A stretch of DNA of 44,248 nt from Seison nebaliae. Lineage: Eukaryota; Rotifera; Pararotatoria; Seisonacea; Seisonidae. A model generated the notes under the pieces. It saw only the letters and a program-made list of their open reading frames with translations, was not told where the DNA came from and did not search any database. Below are positions 21,001 to 30,061 of this stretch, in pieces. The DNA lies in assembly GCA_023231475.1 (NCBI GenBank), contig JALJEE010000439.1, positions 1 through 44,248 on the forward strand, given 5' to 3'. The number at the start of each line of letters is the position of its first letter. Within the stretch, counting starts at the first letter, position 1. Made by a program: the position numbers and the translations under genes.

Positions 21001-22069
21001 CCGTATGAAAATATGGTTGAACATGCAACGTTCTCAAACAATAAGTGATGGACATATTCCTGTCATTCGTTTGATGAGTAATCAATGCCAGAAGGAATAA
21101 CATGTAACTATTCTTCATTAATTTAACATCATCAATTGTCGAATTTTCCATTTCATTAATAATATGTTCTCTCATTCGTCTCAACCAATGTTTACTGAGT
21201 TGGAGACTTTCATTACCAAAAACGATTCCAGATAAAACGGCAGATATCCTAATAGATTCTTGTTGTTTTTCTAAGAATTCATCATTGGAATTTTGGAGGA
21301 ACGTAGGATGGAGATTAGAAATACATCGGAAATCATTCAATGTTGGATCATGACGACTATTTCCGTTGTTGTTCGATGCATGACCAGCTGAAGAAAGAAA
21401 ATTAAAATTGGTGGATGAATGAAGAGATGTGAGATGTTTCTGTTGGAATTGTGATGGATATTGACAGAGAGAATCATGAGAATGAAATGTTCGACCTAAA
21501 TATTCACTTCGTTTCAAAATGATGGATTGATATTCAATTTGATATTTAATTCGATAAAATAAATAATAAAAATATTGATTCTTCAGATAAATACTTTCCA
21601 ATAATCCATGTGCCGTTTGGAAATCATTCAATTTCAAATATTTTCTCACTTCCACATATCTCAAATACAAATCCATTTTACTCTCCATCACTCCTCCCAT
21701 TCTTCCAATATTCATTTCAATATTATTCTTCTCTTCCAAAATTTTAAATGGAAGATTCAATTCTTCTTTTCTTTCTTCAAATCGAATTTTTGTATGCCAA
21801 ATATCTTCTTTCATATCCATCAACTTATTTTTTATTCGAACAAACAACGTCAAACTTTCCAGCTGTTCTTCACACCATTTGACCGTTTCGACCGGAATTA
21901 AGAATTCTCCACTTTTAGATAAGAAATCACTGATACGACGTTTCTCCTCCCACCAATCCGTTTCGAATAAATTGAATGTGTCAGGATCGAAGAATTGGAA
22001 ATTATCTTTGGTAAAACACTTCGATCTTAGCCAATCACCATTCCCTACTGACGTAACTTCCAATTCCAT
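18059..22069 (-). CDS. Large CDC23/APC8-like anaphase-promoting complex TPR protein with acidic insert
   Basis: This is a single open frame of 1336 codons. The landmarks follow CDC23/APC8 in order: YVEVRKYLKLNDFQTAHGLL (first TPR), YCLRTLHVQPYFHTVWRMLE (compare CDC23 EATHVLPLHWGAWLEL), NLHPNESLAWYLLGTAFQES (compare LNPRYLGAWTLMGHEYMEM), AAAINVHQTAIRLNRFES, then LRRNDMTITHQLGNYYERMN (compare LRPNDSRMLVALGECYEKLN), LAKSQEQTGEQREAALNF, and near the end AANFLADYYFCEGRYDEATS. APC8 is a scaffold TPR dimer of the cell-cycle ubiquitin ligase. Human CDC23 is about 600 residues. The excess here comes from an N-terminal extension, loops, and an Asp-rich block of about 100 residues (genomic about 19130-19440) between the last TPRs. 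Similarity is remote, so another TPR protein remains possible. Confidence 0.7.
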   Translation of the reverse strand: MELEVTSVGNGDWLRSKCFTKDNFQFFDPDTFNLFETDWWEEKRRISDFLSKSGEFLIPVETVKWCEEQLESLTLFVRIKNKLMDMKEDIWHTKIRFEERKEELNLPFKILEEKNNIEMNIGRMGGVMESKMDLYLRYVEVRKYLKLNDFQTAHGLLESIYLKNQYFYYLFYRIKYQIEYQSIILKRSEYLGRTFHSHDSLCQYPSQFQQKHLTSLHSSTNFNFLSSAGHASNNNGNSRHDPTLNDFRCISNLHPTFLQNSNDEFLEKQQESIRISAVLSGIVFGNESLQLSKHWLRRMREHIINEMENSTIDDVKLMKNSYMLFLLALITHQTNDRNMSITYCLRTLHVQPYFHTVWRMLEQMMRDRNDVLYVMRQLPKHYTSLKFLGRMQKCFGEFQCAVNTCFWPVRHKEAVMPYDIWSRKLVECYQPKLTESDLDKQIDNVFAFDELDDESFDGGVKEKLDEYRNENYLLEIYRYYNGIPIDTECLSIFAAKAAEVDNNPLITLFCSLYQNIFKNIPVTSTTHRLLITLVKQKLATESFDDIQDIVESLEHSSCYEYVRLCIFSILTKEMAINSLLKAINLHPNESLAWYLLGTAFQESGYLAAAINVHQTAIRLNRFESNSMKRIAKAFDLSLVPVGQFVLSLSNEVKQMIKEMKSMNSRYKNQESSNVATSTSNRTSNTTPTNHTTVANSITNLGTFTIEDKKLIGAPDPRYVSGVSAGHANSISILALAMLHRALNLRRNDMTITHQLGNYYERMNYMLPAKYYYEKVLKEMKSTHFMDIYLIFHLAKSQEQTGEQREAALNFAEFLKVADMIMEKRKLEEMNMTEEEKMEKAVDTKVKYPLEIQKFPSDDHYGNLNMDEMIDEEDVEGDETDLMDIDLLTDDDDDDDDDEIRLNDDPLSNDSIDNELSDIPDQEINHLDDVRDMDDDDDDERDDDDDDDDDDDDDDNIEDDEDMDDVHVLHQEDDADDDLHHELVTSNGGMMSHRHQLNLNQDPISYHGIDSQDRNYNFRLVNQFNSSRNYRVGSIGNSDFNLNDSNNTSNLRTNHVSPTEISYMRNRVASGYLHHTRPNRRRHHEDDMAESSDSSIDFHLDYSFNTLNRYSKRMRKHERKQNPKKLTKLEENISYAANFLADYYFCEGRYDEATSMAIRCQLYSGHTRRHGIAILKEIACLKDAAIPKTIMSSVHHKIDYGTGEWQTYLPRINEDIPESFLLELSCRVRIDYLLLTTNNRKSSSTTTTTTTTTITSTRSKTRNAALAEEIQIFKKLRDLIRKQSEYLDLVEVVHDKFKIPTLVIHNVVTRCVLQTLYQLTQNKSTISLDPLAVDDLK

Positions 22070-22618
22070 TTCTATACTGAAAAATTAGTCAAATTAACTT
22101 TGTGAAATAAACAATTGGGGGTTTATTGGAGATGATTTATGAATTAAAGTGGATGGAATTTTAACGTAGAATAAAATTTTCTAAAAATTATTTTACAAAT
22201 TGAATGGCTTAATCTTCAAATGATACCTCTAACATTATTAATGAAGTGAAATTTATGCACAACTAAATTGTGAGATTGGAAGGAAAAAAAACTTTACGCC
22301 ATCAAATCTCATTATGTAAACCGGATTTTGTAAACAGTTATTTTCATATCTTTTTAATTATATAACATAAATAGTATCTTTTTAACTGAACCATTAAAAT
22401 TGTTGAATTAAAATGGAATCTGATCGTTTTATATTGAAATAGAAATTTAAATTTAATTAAATTTGGCGAATTAATGAAGGAGGAGAAACCATCGTATTGT
22501 GGAGGAATGAACGGAATTATAAAATTTCTTTATCGAAAACAATAAAAACATCGATATTTTAATACAAAATTGATAATAAAAATTTGTGTGATTTTTTTCC
22601 AATAAAAATTATACCGAA
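22070..22618. other. AT-rich intergenic stretch
   Basis: This is the upstream region of the APC8-like gene and the 3' flank of the pseudokinase gene, both on the minus strand. It is A/T-rich with AATAAAA-type signals on the minus strand around 22590-22610. No gene is seen. Confidence 0.4.
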
Positions 22619-25542
22619 TTAATCATAATCATTACTTCCTAATCGTTTTTGGCGTAGGCAATCTTGTATAATCATCTTCTGAGCTGAATGAGAATCGAGT
22701 GTACAATAAGTTCCGCTAATTTCATCGAATCGTTTAACTGTTCGTAGACCTTTAAGAATTTTCACGCACAACTTAGAGAGACGTTTGTCTTCGAATTCTT
22801 TCATCCATAAATTGTCGACTGGAGGTGAATCAGTCATCATTTCCAATAATTGACATTGTCGTCCTCGACTGAGGAGAGGTAATCGGTTTTCTGCTTCCGC
22901 ATTCACGTCAGCCACTGTCCAACCATTGAAGAAATTGTCGCAAAAGATAACGTTTCGTTTAAAGAAGAATGCCGTAGCCCCCATTCGATATTTGTCACAA
23001 TGAGAACTATTATCAGCGATCTCGTACATTCGGAGTTTATGAATGTCCACATTAGATTTTATTGCTTTCTGTATAACGCTAGCTAAATTGTATGGGATTT
23101 CTGTGTAGAATTTACCTACCTCATATTGCGACCAATTGAGATGCTTCATGAATTTGCAGAATTTCAATTCGGGATATCTAAATAATTGATTAATTAAGAT
23201 AAAAAAAATAAAATTTGAAAGAGAAAGTGGAACGTTATAATTCGTCGTTTAACATCGAAGCATGTTAGACGTGCAATTAGATTGAGTATATCAGCCTCTT
23301 CCGAAAATTGTGTTTCAAAAGTTGGAATTTCCATTTTACTCAGAATCATCAAATATTGCGACCAAGGAATCAGTTCATTTATGAACGGTTTCGGTGCAAA
23401 TGCTGTATACATATTATAGATAATTGAAGCTAAAGCGAAGTAATCGCGTTCTGTACCAACACCTTGGAATACGTCAGGATACATCGCTTCCGGACTACTG
23501 AATGGAAGATTACCAGTAAAAATTCTTTTCCTCTTATTATCAGTTTCCATATATGCGTATTCGAAATTTGTTATCTTCAAACATCCGTTAGCAAAAACGA
23601 CAAAGTTCTCTATTTTTAGCACAACATCGATTCATATTACATATCGACTTACAAATGAAGAAAGTAGAAACCTTCTTTAATATTGCCGTGAACTATGGAC
23701 ATTTCGTGAAGTTCGTTGAGACCACAAGCGATCATGGCTAAGAAGTGTCGAATCCAATTCGGGTCCATCATCTAGTCGAAATGTGGATGAAAATAAAAAT
23801 GTGAGAGAATTAATGAAACTAACAGGTCGTTTTTCAGCTCCTTCATCCACTTCGGCTGACGAGTAAGAAATTCGTTGAATTAAATCATGTAGAGTGCCGA
23901 TTTCTGGGTATGGGAAGGCGATATAAAGTGAACAAGAATCTTCGTCAAACCATAACGGAATATTGTTGTAGAAGATTTGAGAGGAATTCTTCATCAATAC
24001 GCACAGCATAAAATGTTCATGAAAGATACTCTCTCGAAGTAATAACAAATTATTATTTTTGGTCGTGGAACACATCCGAAAACTTTGAAGATATCTCATT
24101 TTTGGAATACATTTCAATGAGAGGAGAAGATCTAAATTATAATGTTCAGAAATTAGAATAGAGATTTTCAAAAAATTAAAATTAAGAACACGAAACTTCT
24201 CGTATTGACACAAAGTAACATGTAACCGTTGCTCACTTTGTGAGTGGGGCCGACAAGACCTTTTATTTTTCGTCGAACAAATAAAGGTGAACTCGATGGG
24301 TCCTCCAATTTTCTTATTACGATTTGATTGTTAAATTCTGATAGCGATTTCTTTTCGGAGAATGACAGTGAAATTTCATCTTCTTTTCGTTTAATAACAA
24401 CCAATTTTTCATGTAACTCTTCAACATATTTGGGCGCCATCTTACTAAATATATTAGCGGCCACCATACAAAAGGTGTTCGTCTCCGTAAAACTTGGAAA
24501 TACGAAATGAAAATATGTGGAATTCGTACTCAATGATTGTAGTTCATATCCTTGAGCCAACGTAATTATCGTTGTTTCACCACGTAAACCGGTTACCACT
24601 TCATCCGCTGTTATCTCTCCTAGAAATAAATAATTAAATTTTCATAATAAATCGAACTGAATTAGAACCTAAATCTTTTTGATCTCGACTTTGAAGAATA
24701 AGTTGTTTCCATGGATAAGCGGCATTATTACGAACGGCAGCTAATGGAAGAACTGGTTGGAATTCAACTTGATCTAAAAACGCCGAGTCTTTCAATTCGT
24801 TGCTACTTACATAAGACTGATATGAGCAACTAGTGATTAGGCCGTCAGGAAATCGTTCGGCAACTGATAAATTCATATCTCGAGACTTATCCGTTAATAG
24901 GAAAGCAACATCCAATATATTGCCATCGACATCATGTGTTGTCTCCCATAGACGCAAATTCAAATAATCATGAGGAATTAAACTTGTGTACATCAAATTA
25001 TATTGAGAATCAGTTAATAAGAAAAAGGTCTTATGTCGTCGTTTTCCCGAAGTGATGTTCATCGATTGGGTAATTCGACGTTTCTCTTGTTTTCGTAATT
25101 TGGCCTGAATGTGACGTCGATCTCTTTCAGACATTCCATATTGAGTGGACATTTTGAAGGGTGTTAATGGGCCGACAGGTGTGGGAAAATAAAATTTCCT
25201 AAGATTTTCTATAATCGAACTCAATTCCTCTAAATCCTTCGAAAGGATATCTTTGTCTTTCTTTACTATATTCAATCGTTCTTCTATCTCCTTTAACTCT
25301 CCCTCGTTGCGGCCTGCTAAAGGGGCGGCGGCTCTCCTATTTAAACTTTTTATTCTACTCATTTTACTCCGTTTCTTCAGTTCCAATCTATGCTCTTCGT
25401 TCAGTAATTCCTGAAGTCGACGAGTGTCATCCTCCAAACGTTGCTGGAGAACGTTGAAATTGCGAACTATGTTGTTTGAACTGCCGTCATTATATTGTTG
25501 TGCGTCAGTTGGTGGTTGTACGAATCGTTTATAAATATCCAT
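22619..25542 (-). CDS. Coiled-coil protein with divergent pseudokinase domain, unrecognised family
   Basis: The spliced gene starts at the ATG MDIYKRFVQPPTDAQQ (25542). The first about 110 residues are coiled coil (FNVLQQRLEDDTRRLQELL). A mixed region follows (HKTFFLLTDSQYNLMYTSL, then STYFHFVFPSFTETNTFC), joined across a clean intron at 24668-24620. A kinase-like fold begins near 24130: LYIAFPYPEIGTLHDLI is hinge-like, and MIACGLNELHEMSIVHGNIK is the catalytic-loop position with HGN instead of HRD/HGD. After a further intron ENFVVFANGCLKITNFEYA has NFE in place of DFG, then SSPEA (APE-like) and DYFALASIIYNMY. Both catalytic Asp positions are replaced by Asn. About 180 unassigned residues follow to 22619. 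The DYFALAS region faintly recalls BUB1/BUBR1, but that family lacks this N terminus. I assign no function. Confidence 0.7.
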
Positions 25543-25779
25543 AGAATTCAAAAGAAGAAAAGGGAAATGAAACAGAAATAGTTTAAACGAAACAAATTTA
25601 CGAACTGAAAATTTATACGAAATTTTTTCGCCTTCAAAAGTTTAATTCTTTGTTTTTCTATATTCTTAACTTCTTCCGCTGTTTCGATTGTCTTACCTGC
25701 CCATTTCGTCTTACTCGCTCAAAGAAAATTTAAGTTTCTACTTAAGTTTATTTCGGCTTTCATCCATTGAATTGTAGCG
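25543..25779. promoter_or_regulatory. Short shared 5' region between divergent genes
   Basis: The start codons of the pseudokinase gene (-) and the first MSP gene (+) are 237 bp apart. This spacer must hold both 5' UTRs and promoters. I see no clear TATA box or named factor site. Confidence 0.3.
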
Positions 25780-27240
25780 ATGAATTTTGATGAAACAAAT
25801 CTCGTCTTCCATACTCCAACCATTCAATTAGAATTATCTGACGCAAACTCATTTTTTGGGAAGTTTCCTGTGACTAATCCTTCCGACACACAACACATAG
25901 CAGTCAAAGTGAAATCCAATTCAGATACGTATAACGCCTGTCCATGTAAATTTGGACTGAAAGTTTTCGTTCTTTAACTATTCTCTTTCTCATATCCACT
26001 CGAAAAGCCGAAACAAACCAAAGCGATATCTATCCGTTCTTCCAAGCCGATCAAATCGAGCGATCAGTTTCTTTTCCTCTACAAAGCGACTGTGCAACCG
26101 GTGACTTCTGATTTATTGCAAACATTATTAACTCGTTACATTTCCAATTCTACTTTCTCAACTTTTTCCCGTTACTTATAGATGGTAATTGTAAAAAACG
26201 ATTTATTAAAGTGCGATATATCGATTTTAATGAATCGGAAAAATTTAGTGTAGCAGAAAGGATAGCGAATGCTCGACAGAATGAGAGTGAATCACTTGTC
26301 GTACAAAGAAATGATTGCAAGTTTACACGCGTCTCACCAGAACAAATTCACATGGAGGAAGAGACTCCATTAATTCGAGAACTGTTCGCACTTAATCATC
26401 ATCGAAGTAAACGGAAAGCACCAGCACCGCCAATCAGTCAAAAATTTCCATCAACTTCCACCCAGATCAACAATAAGAATGTCAATGCCAATTTCTTCGG
26501 AATTTCCATGCCTTCCAGCCAAGTTTAATTAGGAATTCTTATTATTATATTTTCTATTCATTCATTCGTTAAAGGATGAAATGGCAATGGAGAACTTCAG
26601 GGGAAGAAATGAAAATTATTCAAGTCAAAATTCATTGAAATCTTTTAAGAAATCAATTGATTATAAGACTCAACAATCCAGTCAGTTAGCAGCAACTAGC
26701 AACGATGTATTTGACGATGGTTTAACGAATGACACCACCAAATTATTAAGTAGACCTTCGACAACTCAGACAAATAATTCGGTGAGTAATAAGAAAAGAT
26801 GTGAAAGAAGAAAATTGGAGAATAACAATCAATTATCTGATATTGAGATGCAAATGAGATCCGGTTTATCGACGACGGGAGAGAATAATGGAAGTAACAA
26901 TATATTTTTTGAGAAACAATCGAAAGTGAATGAATGTCGATTATTATTCGATGATCAAAGAAGTTGTAGTTGAACTTTCAAATTTTTAAATTCATTTCTC
27001 TCATTTCACAGATCCGACGACTAATAAGAACACAAATTGCTGCGACTCATCCATTTCAACGAAGAAGATGCAAGACACGAAGAACCCTCTTAGACGTTCT
27101 ATTTTATTCTCAGTGAACATTTAGCAATTCTCTATGTTCCAGTCTCTCTACCCGTTATGTTCCTGATTCTAATATTTATCACGGTCATTTTGATATTGAT
27201 GACAATCGTCATATTTTTTCTAACAGGTATCATTTCCTAA
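25780..27240 (+). CDS. VAP-like protein: MSP domain, charged linker, C-terminal tail anchor
   Basis: Five exons join in frame by clean GT-AG borders: 25780-25945, 26008-26100, 26182-about 26526, about 26575-26971, and a final exon pair ending at the TAA 27238-27240. The N-terminal 110 residues are an MSP (major sperm protein) fold: NLVFHTPTIQLELSD, then FPVTNPSDTQHIAVKVKSN and the strand KKRFIKVRYIDF. A polar, Ser/Asn/Lys-rich linker of about 230 residues follows with no clear coiled coil. The protein ends in a single hydrophobic helix (SLPVMFLILIFITVILILMT and on) close to the C terminus. This is the VAPA/VAPB architecture: an ER tail-anchored protein whose MSP domain binds FFAT motifs at membrane contacts. 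Sequence divergence is high, so FFAT binding cannot be claimed. Confidence 0.65.
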
Positions 27241-27402
27241 GACGGACAACTCGTAATTCATTTCCGTTCTCATTATAATAAAGTTGATGTTGATAAGAAA
27301 AGCAAAATTGAATTTCAATCCAATTCTGATTTGGACATGATACATAAAAGCATAAAAGATACATAATTGATCTTGTTTTAGAAATGGTTATTTGCGCGTA
27401 GA

Positions 27403-29807
27403 ATGCATCAATTCATTTCGAGCAATAACTTGCTAGTTAATCCGAAAGTTATATGTTTCTACGGAAATCCTAATTATGTGCGTTACTCTTGGTTTCGTCT
27501 GACGAATATTAATGAGACGGATGTGATAAAATTCCGAGTCAAACGCGCCGATCCCGAATACATGATCCTTCCATCAAGTGGAATAATTGAAGTTATTATT
27601 TCAATGCTAATTCTCTCTCCATCAGAATTGGGTTGAGACGAATCTTTGTGTCGAATCGACTAACGAATCGTCTCTATTTATTCGAATGTCTAACAATGAT
27701 TATTTCATTACGATCGTTCATTAAATTTTCGGTCTCACGTTTTAGCCATTAAAGAATGTTAAAGTGATAATTCGATGCGATTGTAATGTTATCACTTCAA
27801 CGACCATATCATTCGCCTACCAAATCGTTAAATCGAAAAGAACTGTTCCTAGTTATGATTCGAATTGATGATAAACTTAAAATTTATTTAATTCCTAGGT
27901 TCCTTATGGAAGAGTTATATTATGCCAATTCATCACCAGGCGTCGAAACCGAATGACGAGAATAAGAATGGAAATGCATTCGAACGAATTAAAAAGACGA
28001 AGTGGATGAAGAAAGAAGCGTTGGCAGCAAAAAAACGACGAAGATTAACTTCTCCAGATGAGATACATTTACTTGGTCATCAACATGCTCATCATCATAA
28101 TCATAAAAGTAGGGATAAGGATGACAAATCAAAGCATAGTTATTATTTGAATGATCTCATTTTTATTAAACTTCATATTTTTCTAGAAGTTTAATTGAAT
28201 TCTCATTTATTTAATGTTAGTTGTGATTAAAAGAATTTCTTTCAAAAATTTGGTAAGAAGAACAATTCAGGAATCCATCCCGATAAATATTCCGTATTCG
28301 ATCGAGAGAAAGGTTACAATAATCCACTAGTGAAAAGTGGAGTGAATGATCAGTCGGCTAGTGAGAGTGTCTTACAAGGTTCGTTTTTCCCCTGAAAGAT
28401 TTTTTTCTTTTTTTCCCATTTCTCAAGATACGACGACCATTGACACATATGAAGGAAATACGAATGAATCACAAAGAAATGCATCACTCTCCTTATTACC
28501 ATCACAAGTTCCATTTTCCAATCATTTAATTCAAATTAATTTGTTAAAATATCGAATGCTATCGTTGCAAATCATCACTAATTGTTCGCACTAATAGGAC
28601 ATCTCTCAAAATAACGCATATGGTCAAGAAGGTCAATTTGATGGTTCAGCTGATCCATCGTCCGCCGCTGCTCACAATAGTTAACAATTGGAAATTTTTT
28701 AAAAGAAAGAAATTTAGAAAACTTGATTTTATATTTGGTTTATAGTGGGAATGGTGAATTATAAGCATTACGATAGATCGAATTTCTTAATAAATGCCGA
28801 TGGCTCTCGACGAAGAACTAGTTAATTATTTATTCATTTCAACAGAATCTTCTTTTCAATTGTTCTCACATATGTAACAGATGAATATCCGTATGGAGGG
28901 AAGCAATATACAGCGTTCGAACCGAATACACCCAGTTAGCTTGTTCATCAATCTTCCTCCAACTTTCTCCTTCTCCTCTAAAAGAATATTATCAACAGGC
29001 ACAAAATAAATATGCGGTGAAATCAGGACAAGAAACGAGGGCTTATAAAGTGACGGAAACTTCGAAAAAAGTGTATGATTATGATGACTATTCGGCAGGA
29101 GGTAAGTTAATTTTTTTTGTCGAAACCAATCCATCAGATAATTGACTTAGGCGAGGGGAGTAAGAAGAAAAGAGGCAAATCGAAAAAAAGGAAAAAGGGA
29201 AAAGGAAAGTCGAAGAAAAAAGATAGATCAAAACCGAGAGATTCTCTTCAAATGACCGAGATGACAAAGGAAGTAAGAGAATCGAGCACATCGCGGGTCG
29301 ACGAACAATTCCCGGTGTCAGATGAGTCATCCGCTGCTCCTCCTCCAAGCACTCCACAAAAATCTGTTACGCCAACGCGTTCAATAAGTGAACAGGAAAC
29401 TGATACGTTGATGGGAAAGAATCGACAAAATAAGAAATGGAAAAGAAGTTCTGATAGTCGGACAAGTGAAATGAGTTAGACAAAGTTCTTTTTATAATAT
29501 TCAGTCAAATATCTTCAATTATATAGAGAATCAAAAAACAGGAGAAGGAATGGCACGTTTCTCTTATGTAAAATTATCTTTAATGTCAATTATTACCATT
29601 ATCACTATTGGTATTAGTATATTGATCGGTTGTGCACTCTATTTCGCTTTACGACCAGGATCTCATCGCATGATATCATCTACGCCATATATATCAGAAT
29701 TAGAATTCCCAATACTTCCCGGCGACATCATCCCCAAAACGAAGAAGAAGAGACCAATGTTATATAATAGTGAATTATTTCAATCAGGTCCATTCAATCC
29801 TGATTAA
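27403..29807 (+). CDS. Second MSP-domain membrane protein, many small exons
   Basis: Exon 1 (27403-27591) encodes LLVNPKVICFYGN and WFRLTNINETDVIKFRVKRA, ending LPSSGIIE, a clear MSP-domain first half. After short introns, NWVETNLCVEST and VKVIIRCDCNVITSTTISFA complete a beta domain. Exon-like blocks with consistent GT-AG borders follow: a His/Lys-rich one (27910-28140), KKNNSGIHPDKYSVFD (about 28250-28378), and small pieces at about 28430-29100 (YKHYDRSNFLINADGS, EYPYGGKQYTAFEPN). A Lys-rich block (29149-29475) joins a last exon starting near 29527. That exon has one membrane helix, LSLMSIITIITIGISILIGC, and about 55 residues after it. The MSP-linker-membrane order repeats the gene just upstream. 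The join near 28150-28250 is not resolved, so this could be two genes. Confidence 0.5.
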
Positions 29808-30061
29808 TAAATTCGAATTTACCCTTAACAAAGTAAATTGAGCTATTTCTAATTTGATTTCCTCACTAAATTTGAAGAGAGAGAGAGAGAAGATTAATTA
29901 AATTTGATTAAATTCAATAAAATTTCTTTTTATTAGTTGAAGAATGAAAAATAAAGTTTATTCATGTTCTTTCAAATTTAAATTCCAAATTATAATTTCA
30001 TCATCAAATCATACTCGATAATTGACATAAACCTGGATAAAGAGTTGTTCATAACACGCAT
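29808..30061. other. 3' flanks of two convergent genes
   Basis: This spacer lies between the stop of the second MSP gene and the stop of RPA1. It is AT-rich with AATAAA-type signals on both strands and a short GA run near 29877-29890. Confidence 0.4.

Noticed and set aside
18059-22069. TFIIIC102 (GTF3C3) or SKI3/TTC37 as identity
   Set aside because: Both are TPR proteins, but the order of C-terminal landmarks fits CDC23/APC8 better. The alternative is kept only as residual doubt.
22619-25542. Assignment as BUB1/BUBR1 or PAN3
   Set aside because: Only short kinase-fold similarities were seen. The N-terminal TPR of BUB1 and the zinc finger and knob domain of PAN3 are not visible.
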